Assembly: GCA_026261815.1 (NCBI GenBank)
Contig: JAMPIT010000361.1
Location: 306,058-370,057 of the forward strand
Source of the DNA: Monarcha castaneiventris obscurior
Taxonomy: Eukaryota > Chordata > Aves > Passeriformes > Monarchidae
Reading direction: 5' to 3'
Length of the DNA: 64,000 bases
Shown here: one piece after another, positions 1 through 10,852 of the stretch
Numbering within the stretch: position 1 is the stretch's first letter
Layout of the letters: the number at the start of each line of letters is the position of its first letter
Program-made: the position numbers and the translations under genes
The notes under the pieces: generated by a model
Told to the model about the DNA's origin: nothing
Database searches by the model: none
The model's input: the letters and a program-made list of their open reading frames with translations, nothing else

Positions 1-365
1 CTGCAAACAGCCCATCCCTGCTTGCCCTTTCCTCTCTGGCCCCACTCCCCATTTCAGTTCCTGCCTTGGCACCATGGGAACGTCCCTTGAGGAGCAGGAT
101 AATCCCTCAAGTGCTTCAGGAATTGTCTGCAGGGCCCTGCAGTGCCTCATGCTGTTCCCTTGCCAGAGGCACCACAGGCCAGGGGCGCACATCTGGGCTG
201 CTGTGTCTGGGTGTGGGACTCCCTGTTGTGGGCCAGTGAGGAGGAGCTGGAGAGGCTCTGCAGGACTGACAGGAGGGGCTTTGGGGCCTGTGTGGAGAAG
301 CTGAGGGCCAGGGGCTGCTGGACCTTCTGAAGAGGAGGCTCCGGGTTCATTCTGCAGCTTCTTCA
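1..365 (-). repeat. end of inverted duplication arm (matches 57660-58020)
   Basis: This GC-rich stretch reads, in reverse complement, almost the same as 57660-58020, including the junction into a CR1 tail. No gene is visible. The similarity is still strong at base 1, so the duplicated arm runs off the left edge of the window. On the right arm the same segment leads into an OR gene about 1.2 kb further on. Confidence 0.75.
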
Positions 366-908
366 AGGGTGGTTTCAGAGAATCCCAGAACCAACCAGGT
401 TGAAAAAGACCTTGGAGATCATCAAGCCCAACATGTGCCCTAACACCTCCTTGTGTCCCCTGAGCCTCCTCTTCTCCAGGATAAACAACCCCAGCTCTCC
501 CAGCTGCTCCTCACAGCACTTGTGTTCCAGACCCCTCACCAACCTTGTTGCCCTTCTCTGGACACGCTCCAGCCCCTCAATGTCCTTCCTAAATTGGGGG
601 GCCCAGAACTGGACACAGCACTCGAGGTGTGGCCTCACCAGTGCTGAGTCCAGGGGAAGAATCCCTGCCCTGGTCCTGCTGGCCACACCATTCCTGATCC
701 AGGCCAGGTGCCATTGGCCTTCTTGGCCACGTGGGCACACTGCTGGCTCATGTCCAGCCTGCTGTCCATCAGTGCCCCCAGGTCCCTTTCTGCCTGGCCC
801 CTGTCCAGCCACTCTGTCCCCAGCCTGTAGCGCTGCAGGGGTTGTTGTGGCCAAAGTGCAGGAGCTGGCACTTGGCCTTGTTGAACCTCACATTGTTGGA
901 TTTGGCCG
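366..908 (-). mobile_element. CR1 LINE 3' fragment
   Basis: On the minus strand this encodes the conserved C-terminal part of the CR1 ORF2 protein: the HFGHNNP region, a 'RPHLECC.QFWAP' stretch and the '[12 protein letters not shown]' end, followed by the usual CR1 tail. It is truncated at its 5' side and carries frame breaks, so it is a dead 5'-truncated insertion. The same fragment is present inverted at about 57115-57650. Confidence 0.9.
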
Positions 909-966
909 TAATTTTCATTGGATTTCAAAGGTCTTTTCCAACCTCGTTGTTTCTGTGATTCTGTGA
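909..966 (+). mobile_element. CR1 3' tail, plus orientation
   Basis: A short CR1 end in the opposite direction to its neighbour: 'ggtcttttccaacc' followed by two copies of 'tctgtgat', the 8-mer-like terminus of CR1. It abuts the minus CR1 directly, so two CR1 insertions meet here. The mirrored junction lies at 57060-57115. Confidence 0.7.
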
Positions 967-1727
967 TGGCTGTGACACTGCAGGGCCCTGGGAAAGGAAG
1001 GGGCCATTGTGACACTGTGGGGCCTTGTTGAACCCAGGGCCATTTTGACAGTGCGGAACCAAGGACACCCTTGTGAGATTCCAGGGCCCAATGGAACCAA
1101 GGGGACATTGTTACACTGCAGGGACTCATGGCACTAAGGAAACAATTTGGACACTGTGGTGCTCCATGGAAACAAGGGGCCATTGGGACACTGCAGGATC
1201 TTGTGTAACCAGGGCTCCATTGTGACACTGTGCCACCAAGGAGTCCATTGTAACACCGTGGGGCCTCATGGAATCAAGAAGACCCTTGTGACACTGAGTG
1301 GCCTCGTGTAGCCCTGGGGCCATCACGATACTGCAGGGCCCCATGGAAGCAAGGAGTTCAGCGTTACTCTGTGGGGCCTCACAGAACCACGGAGACCATG
1401 GTGACCCTGCAGGACCTCGTATAACCAAGGGGTCGTTGTTACACTGCAGGGACTCATGGAATGAAGGAAACAATTTTGGCACCATGGTGCCCCATGGCAC
1501 CAAGAGGCCCTGGTGACACTGTGGAGCCAAGGAGACCATTGCTGCACTGTGAGACCTCATGGAACCAAGGATCCATTTTGACACTGCAGGGCCCAGGGAA
1601 CTAAAGGGCCACTGTGACACTGGGGAGCCCAAGGAATCAAGGGACATTGTGACACGGAGGAGCCTCCTGGAATCACCGAGATCATTGTGACACTCCATGG
1701 ACTCATGGAACCAAGCTGACATCAAGC
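967..1727 (+). repeat. 37-38 bp minisatellite block
   Basis: Tandem, imperfect units of the form 'catggaaccaaggggccatt' followed by 'gtgacactgcagggcct'. Units vary by point changes and small indels, and some are cut short. The period is not a multiple of three and does not keep a frame, so the overlapping reading frames are not genes. Bases 967-1130 match 56885-57060 inverted. Confidence 0.9.
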
Positions 1728-1972
1728 TGAGTGTGAGTGTGGATCTGCTGGAGAGTAGGAGGGCTCTGCAGAGGGACCTGGACAGGCTGGATCCAGGGTC
1801 CAAATCCAACAATGTGAGGTTCAACAAGACCAAGTGCCAGGTCCTGCACTTTGGCCACAACAACCCCTGCAGCGCTACAGGCTGGGGACAGAGTGGCTGG
1901 ACAGCAGCCAGGCAGAAAGGGACCTGGGGGCACTGATGGACACCAGGCTGGACATGAGCCAGCAGTGTGCTT
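1728..1972 (+). mobile_element. CR1 LINE internal fragment
   Basis: In plus orientation this encodes part of the CR1 reverse transcriptase C-terminal region ('[19 protein letters not shown]', '[12 protein letters not shown]'). It stops abruptly at 1972, where unit X begins. The same CR1-unit X junction is seen inverted at 41691, which shows that the junction itself was duplicated. Confidence 0.85.
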
Positions 1973-4079
1973 TAAGCCTCCATCTGCTTCACTCCTCTCC
2001 TGGGCTCTGCAGTGGAGCTGCTCCTCATCAGAGCTGCATCTTTGGAGCTCTTCTTGGTGTCCAAGAGCTTGGGAGCTCCCTCTGTGCCAGGAGCCCGGCC
2101 CAGCTCAGCAGCACAGACACAGCACAAGGACTTTAATGACCCTCATGGGGCTTTGGTGTTGTTTACATCAGACACAGTCCCTGAGAGTGTCTTCAATAAA
2201 CTTCTCAAGAACTCAAAATCAGAAACAAACTCCAAAGTTTCTTTTACTTTTAAATGGGTCCTACAGAGGGACACGGCTGAGAATGTGTCCCCAGGTTCCA
2301 GTCAGAGCAGAGCACTGGAGGCAGTGGTGACAGGAGGGGACAAGCAAGGGAAAGGTGTCTCTGATGCTGAGCAAAGCTGGAGGTGTTTGAGGAATGCAAA
2401 GGGCCAAGGCCTAAGACCTAGCCCTGTGGGAAATGGAGTTGCAGAGAGTTCGCAGGTGCAGACAGAGTACATAAACAGCATTGTGCTCGAGCAGATAGAA
2501 ATGGATACATGTTTCGATTTGAGACCTTGGCAGAAGCTGCCTGAGCTAGAAAAGTGAGCTTTGCTTTTACAGCTTAAAGTGAAAACGTAGCTTTGCAGTT
2601 TTGTAGTTTTGAAATAAGTATGCTTTATAAAAGTAAAGATGTATTTTTAATAAGTAAGAACATGTTTTATGTAAGAAATAATAGTGATAAGTAAAAGAGT
2701 TAAGAATTTTAAGCTTAGCAATAAACCTTATAATGAAACTTCTTAGAAAGTTAACATGTAGCAATATAAACCTGCACCATAGGCCTTAATAACAATGTAG
2801 TGATTGGTTAAGAAAATGCGCATTGCGGTAAATTGTACAATGATGATTGGTACAAATGTGTCAGCAAGCTTTGTGGCATTTGCTTATTGGCTTAAAAAAG
2901 TATAGAAGGCTTTGTAGGAAAAAAAGTAACAACTACTGCTGGTGCAGTTGCCCTGGCATCTGCACGTTTGCTGCTGCTATCTTACCTACCTCAGTAGCTG
3001 CGCTTGCTGCAGCTACCTCTGCTACTGCTGCTATGGCCAATCCCTGTCACACCCTTCAATAAACATAAGACTGATGCAAAAATAAATCATCCAAGTGACA
3101 TCTCTGTGTTCCTGAGACCCCACCAATCCCGACATAGCCCCTGGCAAGGTACATCCTGTCCCTCCCTCAGTGCTCAGGGCTCTTCCCGGGGCACTGGGAT
3201 GTGGGGATGTGCAATGCCAAGGGCAGCACCATGGGGCGGCCCCTGCCAGGCTGCTGAGCAGGGCCAAGGAGGCCCTGAGGCCCCAGGGCTGCAAGGGTCA
3301 CTTGTCTCCTGCTGGCCTCAGGGCCAGGGCCAGCAGCCGTGGCCAAAGTGCTGCACAAGTTGGCTCTGGCAGGGCCTTGCAGCTGCTGCCCATCCCTGTG
3401 CCCTCTCCAGCCCAGGCTGTGCCACGGTGTCCCTGCCCTGTGCCTCTGTCCCTGCAGGCTGTCGTCATCCCCCCGGCTGCCCCAGCTCGCTGGCCCCTTC
3501 CTTTGCTGGCAGCTCTGCGTCCTGCCTGCCTCTGCCTGGGCACACAAAGCCTTGGGCTGCTCCAGACTCCTTCTGGGGGACGTGTTGCACCACAGCCTTG
3601 CCCTGGGACAGAAATTTCTTCCTCCTCCTGTCCAGTCTGGACCTCCCCAGCTGCCCTTGGCATTAATTCTTTCTTTCTCCAGCTGTTGTCTACTATGTCA
3701 AAAGGATGCACCATCTCTGAAACCGCCCTTCAATCCCTCCCAGGGCTCTCCTCCACTGTCCTCAGTCTCCAGTCCACTGAGCATAGAGCTCTTTTGGCCC
3801 TATATAGTGGTCATGGGCTTGAGGCCTCCAAACCCCACCTTGGCAGATCTCTGGGCCCTCTCCATGGTGGTTACAAATGAAAACATTCTGCTCATAGTCT
3901 AAGAAAATCCCCTGAGGCCAAGGCCAGCCAGACCTCTCTGTAATGGCAGCTTCTGTGTGGGTGTAATCCTTGGATAGATGGAAACTGGGAGGCAGAATAT
4001 CAATTTGGGCCATGGACACCTAGACGAGAAGGACGGTTCTTTTCCACTGGAAGGAAATCACAGAGCCCCAGTGTTTTGG
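1973..4079 (+). repeat. segmental duplication unit X, copy 1
   Basis: A GC-rich unit of about 1.4 kb (LTR excluded), found inverted at 17000-18400 and 40310-41690 and in part at 62310-62640. It ends in one unit of the 189 bp satellite (3900-4079). Long reading frames on both strands recur among the copies, but no known protein family is recognisable and the copies are recent, so openness is weak evidence for coding. This copy is split by a solo LTR at 2425-3134 and cut by ERV-A at 4080. Confidence 0.8.
2425..3134 (+). mobile_element. solo LTR, ERV-F (alpharetrovirus-like), TSD TAGCCC
   Basis: A 710 bp LTR starting TGTGGG and ending CCGACA, bracketed by a perfect 6 bp target duplication TAGCCC at 2419-2424 and 3135-3140. 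The paralogous unit X copies show the empty site. It contains several inverted CCAAT boxes, an AATAAA at about 3058 and an AT-rich U3. Its first 133 bases encode the last codons of the ERV-F envelope, which stay open up to the stop at 2555-2557. It matches the 3' LTR at 62652-63361, also 710 bp. Confidence 0.9.
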
Positions 4080-4441
4080 TGTTGCGCTGTCGGACACGAA
4101 AGAAACACACAGACTCAAGCAGCAGGTCAAGACCACCTTCAAGCAGGGCAAGGGCCAGAAGGGGAGCCAGAGCCCTGCCCTTCTTTATTCTCTGATTTTT
4201 ATATCTTTCTTAAGATAATCCTACCTTGGTAGATGAAGGTTACACCTCTGCAATTCCACAAGATAGTGACATAGTCAATCATCTTTCTCTGCCTTAGGAG
4301 AAAGGAATGAAAAACAATCCAGAAGTTCAAAACAATCTAAGCCAGTTACAAGAACAAGGACTATGTTTATAGAAAATGCATGAGAAATTCTACTACAGAA
4401 GCAAAAACACAGAACACTGCAAAAACCAAGGTGACCTCTCA
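4080..4441 (-). repeat. ERV-A 3' LTR
   Basis: On the minus strand it starts TGAGAGGTCACC after a purine-rich tract (GAGGAAAAACGGG, about 4442-4454) and ends GCGCAACA. A TATA-like 'gatataaaaa' and 'gaataaag' lie about two thirds of the way along. It closely resembles the ERV-B LTR at 46174-46509, much more than it resembles the 5' LTR of its own provirus. Confidence 0.85.
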
Positions 4442-4486
4442 CCCGTTTTTCCTCAAAGAAAAAGAAAAAAGAAAAATGAACAATGT

Positions 4487-5770
4487 TCAATCTCTGCTTG
4501 TGGAAGGACCATCGGGGTGATCACCCACATCGTCTGCATCTGAGTCATCACTCGATGTTCCACCCACTTGATCACTTTCATTCTGGTCACGGTTTCCACC
4601 CTGCCTGTTGGCTGGATTTTGCCTCTGCGGTCGCAGGTCAGGACGGACACACTCTGCAGGTGCCCAGCGCACCCCAGTATCTGTGGATACACAAGCATAC
4701 CCGCGCCCCAAAGTGATAAGGTCATAGGGACCTTCCCACTGTTTGGTGACTAAATTTCTCACTCGAACCTTCGCTCGAGGCTGCTGTGCCTCATCTAAAG
4801 CCTGTAACGAGAGGTAATGGTTCAAAATGACAGGATTATTAGAATTCTGCGGTACCGTAAGGTGATTGATGGTATACAAAGCTTTTGCCAACCGACTGTG
4901 CGGGGTTTCACCCTGCATTCCCCGTTTTTGTTTTTGAAGCACCTGCTTCAGGGTACCATGAGCACGTTCTACAATAGCTTGACCAGTCGGAGAATGAGGA
5001 ATACCAAACTTGTGTGGCACACCCCACTGCTGCAGGAACTGCCTCACCTCTCTCGAGACATAGGCCGGACCATTGTCCATCTTTACAGTAGAAGGTATTC
5101 CTAGAACAGCAAAGGCCTGCCTCCAGTGGGCAGTGACATCGCAGCCCTTCTCTCCAGTGTGAGCAGAAGCCCACATGGCAGAGGAGCAGGTGTCCACCGT
5201 GACATGCACATACTTGAGCCGGCCAAATTCGGCAACTTGGGTGACGTCAGTCTGCCAAATCTCCAAGGCCCTAAGGCCCCTGGGGTTCACCCCCGCCGGC
5301 AAAGGCGCCGCAAGCGCGTGACAGTCGTTGCACGACTCGACAATGTCACGGGCCTCAGTTGGTGTCAACTGAAACTGCTTCTGCAGGGTGTGTGCGTTCT
5401 GATGGAAAAACCCATGCGAGGCTTTGGCCTGCGCGAGTGTATCAGGCTGAGGCGCTACCCACGCCGGGTTAGCCAACTTGTCAGCCCTCACGTTACCTTC
5501 CGCTATGAGCCCTGGCAAATTGGTATGACTCCTTACGTGCAGAACATAGTAGGGACAAACCTGTTCCTGAATGACACACCACAGGGTCTTCAGCAAATGA
5601 AACAGATCAGGATTGCTGACCTCCTTCAAAACTGAATAACCCAACCGCTTCGCTATGTCAGCCACATAGGCGGAATCCGTGACCAGACTGAAAGGTTGCT
5701 GGGAAACCTTTTGAAATGCCATAAGAGCAGCCCTCAGTTCAACCAATTGGGCTGAACCAACCTCATGGCC
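4487..5770 (-). pseudogene. pol: ERV-A pol, RNase H end and integrase
   Basis: The frame continues the reverse transcriptase after a premature stop. It shows the RNase H segment 'VTDSAYVADI' and a later 'HVRSHT..PG', then integrase with an HHCC-type zinc region (H..H..C..C), the core with catalytic Asp in 'WQTDVT', Asp in 'KMDNGPAY' and Glu in 'GQAIVERAHG', and a C-terminal domain ending 'DGPSTSRD'. That exact ending recurs in ERV-E at 38410-38433. All three DDE residues are present. The stop codon lies just before the 3' polypurine tract, so there is no room for env. Confidence 0.88.
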
Positions 5771-7258
5771 TTACAGAACCTGCCACTCAGATCCATCCCT
5801 CCAAGTAACAATGGCCTTCCTGTTTCTGCCTGAACCGTCAGTAAAGACAGTGGGTGCGTGCACCGGCTCCTGACTGTGCTTGGGTCTCAGAGAAACCTCT
5901 GTGAGTTTTGCCACTTGCAGCAACTTGTGGCTAGGCAGATGATACATAATCTGCCCTGAAAAGTTTACTAGAGCACTTTGCAGAGAAACACTGTTTGCAA
6001 AGCTCCAGTCAAAGTCGTCCCGCTGTACCGGCAGTACAATCTGTGCGGGGTCTGCACCCATCAATTGCAAACACCGTTGCCGGCATTTGACTATCAAGCG
6101 AGCGATCAGCTCAAACAATGCGGTTGCCGTCTTCTGCGGCCGATGGGGCAAGAAGACCCATTCCAGGGCGTGCAAAGGACCGGACCATTTGTCACTCCAT
6201 TGGCCAACGATACCTCGGGGATGCAAATCTGGAGTGGTGATGAAAACAGTGACATCAACGGAGGGATCAATGCGATAAACCTGTCGAGCAGAAACAGCTC
6301 GCTGCACCTCCTCCAGCACCTGACGTGCCTCCGGGGTCAATGTGCGAGGGGACTTCAAATCAGAGTCTCCCTTCAACAAATCAAACAAAGGACACAACTG
6401 CACCACAGTCAGTCCCAAATATGGACGTAACCAAGCGACGACACCCACCAATTTCTGGGCATCATTCAGTGCCTTCACCGAATGCACAAATTGCACCTCT
6501 TGCTGTTGAACTGTACGTTCCGAAATTTTGACCCCCAAGTATTTCCAAGGAGGTTGTTGCTGAACCTCTTCTGGAGCCACCTGCAGCCCGTGCGAATGCA
6601 GAGCATCGAGCAACTGAGGCTGGATCCTCAGCAGCTCATCCTGGGTGGATGCAGCCACCAATATGTCATCCATATAGTGATAAAACTGAGCATCAGGTAA
6701 CTGCCTGCGAACTCCAGATAAGGCTCTGGCCATATACATTTGGCATACGGCTGGCGAATTTCGCATCCCTTGGGGAAGAGTCGTCCATTGATACCTCTGT
6801 GCAGGACCAGCGTTGTTAATTGCTGGCACCGTGAAAGCAAATTTCAGCCTGTCATCGGGATGTAAAGGAATTGAAAAGAAACAATCCTTCAGATCCATGA
6901 TGAGGATCGGCCAATCTGCAGGAAGTATGGTGGGCGATGGCATTCCTGCCTGCAACGTCCCCATGCTCTCCATCACAGCATTAACCTTCCTGAGGTCTTG
7001 TAATAACCTCCATTTCCCAGACTTCTTTTTGATGCAGAAGACAGGAGTGTTCCAGGGGCTGGTGGAAGGCTCTAGATGACCCTGGGCCAATTGCTCCTGA
7101 ACCAACTTATGAAGGGTTACCAGTTTATCTTTAGGGAGGGGCAACTGATTTTCCCAGATGGGGGTGTCCACCAGCCACTGTATAGGAGGTGTAGGACACT
7201 CTGCACCCTTCAGCACAGTGGCCCCTAGTAAAAATCCATCCCCATGCGCATCCCCCAT
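5771..7258 (-). pseudogene. pol: ERV-A pol, reverse transcriptase
   Basis: A 495-codon stretch with a complete RT: the 'LPLPKDKLVTLHKLV' entry, 'SPWNTPVFCIKKKSGKWR', 'DLKDCFFSIPLH', 'LPQGMRNSP' and the catalytic 'YMDD', then thumb and connection, and the start of RNase H ('TVFTDGSG'). It ends at an in-frame TAA (5771-5773); the rest of pol (4487-5746) is in the same frame, so a single nonsense change breaks it. It overlaps the protease frame by about 34 bases in a different frame, as expected for pro-pol frameshifting. Confidence 0.9.
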
Positions 7259-8010
7259 GCAGCCAGAACATCCCTCCCCCAGAGGTTAAGTACAGTTTCA
7301 GTAACATGAGGCCTAATCACGGCCATCTGTCCCTCTGTGTTCGTTATCACCACGGGCTTCTGGCTCACATAGCAGTGCTTCGTCCCTCCCAATCCCGTGA
7401 CAGGTGCCCCCGCTGGATCAAACGGCCACTGCGGTGGCCAAGCGGCAAGAGAGAGAATTGTGATGTCCGCACTGCTGTCAAGGAGCCATCGGAGAGAGAT
7501 CTCTGGCAGTGTGGCATCACGGATGGACAGGGTACATCTCATCTCAGGACGTTGTTTGGTCATGACAGCAGTCCAATGAACCTGAGGAAGCCCAGTGGAA
7601 CCAAAGCAGCCGTCTCCTTGTGACCTCGACTCTGTCCTGCGAACAGAAGAGTTAAAAGGAACAAGTTGAGCAATGCGATTATTTTCAGGAATTGTAACCG
7701 GAGGGGTGGGTGTGGAAACCATGGCATAAATGCGTCCTATATAATCCGCATCAATGAGTCCCAGATACACAATGATACCCTGAACTGTGGCACTAGACCT
7801 GCCAATGAGGAAAGCACTCATGCCACCGCCCAAAGGACCAACAGCATCCAGGGGGACCTTGTGCACTGCACAAGAGTCTAAGATGACTGTTGCTGCTGTG
7901 CAGACATCCACACCTGCCGAGCCGCTGGTGCTGGCCGCGAGCTGGACAAGCAGACCTCCATCGGCTCCGGGGTTTGGAGAGACACTTGTGTCTGAGCGCG
8001 TCTCCCCCAC
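7225..8010 (-). pseudogene. pro: ERV-A dUTPase-protease (pro)
   Basis: The first part is a retroviral dUTPase: 'GSAGVDV' (motif 1), 'GRSS' (motif 2), 'GLIDADYIGRI' (motif 3) and 'NNRIAQL' (motif 4). The second part is an aspartic protease ending 'LWGRDVLAAWG'. A dUTPase in the pro frame is a betaretrovirus/ERVK trait. The protease active site reads DSSAD in place of the usual D-(T/S)-G-A-D, so the conserved Gly is lost and activity is unlikely. The frame overlaps the nucleocapsid frame upstream, compatible with -1 frameshifting. The open stretch begins with a non-AUG codon, as expected for a frameshift product. Confidence 0.87.
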
Positions 8011-8360
8011 GTGCTCTGCCCCCCATTTCCCGAGCGCGATGAAGACTGACCATTAACAGAAACTGCAGCCTTGCAGACGTCTGCAGCATTGTTCGGCTTC
8101 CCATACCGAGCACAGAAAAACAAGACAGTCGTGCCCTTCTGCACCTTCCTTCCTGATTTCCTGCTGGCCTGAGCACTCTCCTGCTTCTGCCGCCTGCCCT
8201 GTGGCCCTGTCCAGACCGGCCATGAGGCAGCAGCCACGGCAACCACCTTAACGACTGGCAGTGCCCACCTTTGCACAGGCCTCAGCCATCTGTGATATAG
8301 AAGGATCACCAGGGAGTACTTGAATAAACTTCTGACACTCAGCATTACGAGTCCTGGCAA
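7878..8360 (-). pseudogene. gag: ERV-A gag, nucleocapsid region
   Basis: This frame follows capsid after a frameshift and carries basic stretches and a decayed zinc knuckle: 'FFCARYGKPNNAADVC' keeps the first and last Cys and the Gly-Lys but has lost the second Cys and the His. A functional CCHC finger is therefore absent at this site. The end of the frame overlaps the dUTPase frame. Confidence 0.65.
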
Positions 8361-9114
8361 GTTGCTTAATTAATAGCATCCTTGCAGTTGGATCCTCCAC
8401 CTGCCGCTCTACAGAGGCAGTGAGCCTGTTTGAAAACCACAAGAAGGATTCACCATCCCTCTGTGTAACATCCATAAACTCCTCCACAGGAGCAGCCATC
8501 TCAATGGTTTGAATCAATGCTGCCATGCCTGTCTCCTGGCACTGATCCACCACAACACGGTCCAGGGCAGCCTGCCTGCGAGCGTCATCAGAATTGCCTG
8601 TGCCCAGCAAGACATCAATGCCGATCCCATGTCTGGGATCTTGCTGGTCCAGCATAGCATTGTACCCTAGTGCCCTAGTTGCTAACTGATGCCATTTCAA
8701 TTCAAAGATGTCATATTCCACAGGCTGAAAGAGAACACAAGCCAGACTCTGAACATCGTAAGGTACTAGCAAATTAGCATTAAAAACCCTAAGAAGCTGC
8801 ATCACTTCACTAGACCCCAGACCATATCTTCCAGCCTTCTCCCGGAGTTCCATCAAGGCTCTCCATGATAAACCCTGATAGGTGTTCTGACCACCACCGA
8901 GAATAACAGGGAAAGCCTGCAGACCTCCTGGTGATGCTGCAGCACCTGCTGCGTCCTGTCCCATGGTGTCCACAGGGACTTCAGCTGCAGCAGGGCTCAG
9001 GGCTCTATCTGCACAAGCCTGGGAGCCACGGCCTCTAGGACGATCGCTGACTTCCTCAACCTTCGCTTTCACATGCCCCCAGAATTTCGCCTTCTTTTTG
9101 AGGCGCACTGTCAC
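8248..9114 (-). pseudogene. gag: ERV-A gag, capsid
   Basis: A capsid-like frame of 288 codons with helices typical of retroviral CA and a clear major homology region ('QRDGESFLWFSNRLTASVE', about residues 215-233). Strongly related to the ERV-E capsid at 36381-37127 (shared 'YGLGS.EVMQ', 'LFQPV', 'GVDVL.GT'). The frame is offset from the upstream matrix frame, with overlap at 9111-9114, and from the downstream nucleocapsid frame, so gag is broken by at least two frameshifts. Confidence 0.85.
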
Positions 9115-10490
9115 CTTGCAGGGCGGGAGGGTCCATAGACTCCCCGAAGAAGACTCGCCTGCTCAAGATCTGTGACCTCGGGAAGACCGCGGCTTCCTTG
9201 CTGCTTCACCGCCTGCGCCAAAAACAAACACCCCGGGATCCACCCCCGCTGCAGCTCTGGCATGTTTGGAATGTCCTGCGGGCGAAGCCGCGGAATCCGC
9301 GCTGTCCGGGACCCCCGCAGTGCTCGCCCCTGCAGCCGGAGCGGAAGACCTGCCGGTGGCCACGGCCGCAGACGCAGGGCAGAGCAGGGCTCGCCCGCGC
9401 TCCCCCTGCCCCTGCGCGGGGAGGGGTCGGGCCGCCGGGAGGGGCGGTTCCTGCGGGGCTGCGGCGCGGTCCCATGCCACAACCAAAGACCTGGATGGTG
9501 GCGGGCGCGGCTGCGTGAGCCACGGGGGGGTGGGGGGCCGAAACCGCGCCCAGAAGGGTCCCGCTGGCGGTGCAGAGCCCGAGCAGACACCGCCCGCCCC
9601 GAGGCAGGGGCAGCTTCTCCGGTGCCCAGAGACGAACCCGCCAACCCGACGGAACCTCCGGTCTCTAACATCTCAGACCCCCCGGGGCCAGGCTCGGTGA
9701 CTGACCCCGCGTCACTCTCGTCCGAAACCGGCAAATCAGCTGCCGCTTCGTCGGCAGAGGGTGGTTCAATCCGCACCCCCGCTGCCCCGGGAAGGAATCT
9801 GGTAGAAACCCCACAATTCGGACACTCCGCGGTTACCACCGCACAGGCCAACGACTCCTCCCCCTCTCCCAGCGCTGGGAAGGCGCAGGGAAAAGGGCAT
9901 TCCTCGCTGCTGTGTCTTCCCCGTGGCGCGGGGAGGGCGAAGTCGGGACCGCCGCCTGCCCGGAGCCCGGCGGGGTGAAGCCGGCGCCGCCGGCTCCCCG
10001 GAGCCCTCCGAGGCCGATCCGTCCCCAGAGGTCTGCCAGTCACCCGAGATCGGCTGGCCAGCGAGCCGAGCGCTGTCCGGGGGGACCCATTCCCCATCTC
10101 CGCGGTCTGAGGCGGGAGGGCGGGCTCAGACGCTGTCTGCGACCCGAACTCGTCCTCCTCCTCTCCCTCAGAGAGCTCGGAGATCTTCCCAGGAGAGCTA
10201 ACGGAGCTCACGGGCGTACCATCGCCTGGGGAACCTTCCTGGCTTTGAATAACAGAATTTACCTGCCTCCAAGACACTAGCAAACAGCCAAATTCCAGCC
10301 ATGATCTCCTGCCACCGTACACTGGTTTGAAAACTACATTGGAACCTTCTGGGAAGAAAGCCGTCAGTTTACCCCAGAAATACAAACTCTCTAAGTCTGT
10401 TCTGTGAACCAGAACATTTTCACTCTCTAACACTATTTCCAAAACTTCTAACGCCAAGGAATCGCTTGGGGAACGCATGGAAACCCCCAT
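9111..10490 (-). pseudogene. gag: ERV-A gag, matrix and spacer region
   Basis: It starts MGVSMRS with a Gly2 fit for myristoylation. The first ~95 residues match the ERV-B gag start at 46573 ('DSLALEVLEI.LESE', 'LYFWGK', 'LLVSWRQVNSV'). A long acidic, then Arg/Pro/Gly-rich stretch of very high GC follows and is poorly conserved. The frame runs out just where capsid begins in another frame. The start was chosen because it directly follows a splice-donor-like CAG|GTAAGG. Confidence 0.83.
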
Positions 10491-10524
10491 TTTCCCTTAC
10501 CTGAGAAACCTAAGAGCCTGCACT

Positions 10525-10542
10525 TCCCCGTACAGGCCACCA
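10525..10542 (-). promoter_or_regulatory. ERV-A primer binding site
   Basis: Two bases inside the 5' LTR (minus strand) lies TGGTGGCCTGTACGGGGA, beginning with the TGG that pairs with a tRNA CCA end. ERV-B has a near-identical PBS at the same place (46512-46529). I cannot assign the tRNA. A splice-donor-like CAGGTAAG follows at 10497-10504, just upstream of the gag start. Confidence 0.7.
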
Positions 10543-10544
10543 GG

Positions 10545-10852
10545 TGTCACACTTGGACATGAAAAGAAGCACGCAGACTCCAGCAGTACAGAACAGGAGC
10601 CAAGAGCAAAAGCCCTGCCTTTCGTTATTCCATCATTATTTATACCTCTTTAAAATCAACCGTGGATTGGAGGATGAGGTTACCACCTCTCCAAGCACAC
10701 AGGACAATAAAATCTAACATATTCTCTGCCTTAGGAGAAGGTATGAAAAACAAAGGGACGGTTAGCTAAATATAACTTCGTTTAGAGCAAAGTGTGTGAG
10801 AATTCTACTACAGGAATGAAAACATGGAAAGACTGCAAAACTCAGGGCGACA
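10545..10852 (-). repeat. ERV-A 5' LTR
   Basis: 308 bp, minus strand TGTCGCCCTGAG to AAGTGTGACA, with AATAATG/TATA-like sequence and a conserved 'tctgccttagg' shared with the other ERVK LTRs here. It differs substantially in length and sequence from the 3' LTR at 4080-4441. Confidence 0.82.

Larger units (their letters stand above)
4080..10852 (-). mobile_element. ERV-A: env-less ERVK/beta-like provirus
   Basis: Order on the minus strand: LTR (10545-10852), PBS, gag, dUTPase-protease, pol, LTR (4080-4441). No envelope frame exists between the pol stop at 4487 and the 3' LTR. The two LTRs are of unlike subfamilies, and the flanks come from different repeats: the left flank is 189 bp satellite and the right flank is minisatellite, without a shared target duplication. 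The provirus is therefore probably a recombinant of two related elements. The lineage call rests on the dUTPase fused to protease and on the gag and pol similarity to ERV-E. Confidence 0.88.

Noticed and set aside
1126..1863. A 245-codon frame and many similar ones with repeated 'SQWPLGS' or 'GTKGPL' words
   Set aside because: These are translations of the 37-38 bp minisatellite, whose period does not hold a frame.
3170..3880. A 236-codon frame recurring in three unit X copies
   Set aside because: Not accepted as a gene: frames are open on both strands, the copies are recent, composition is low complexity, and no domain is recognised. Kept only as a finding.
9172..9978. A 268-codon plus-strand frame
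   Set aside because: Antisense to ERV-A gag in an extremely GC-rich stretch where stops are rare; no family features.
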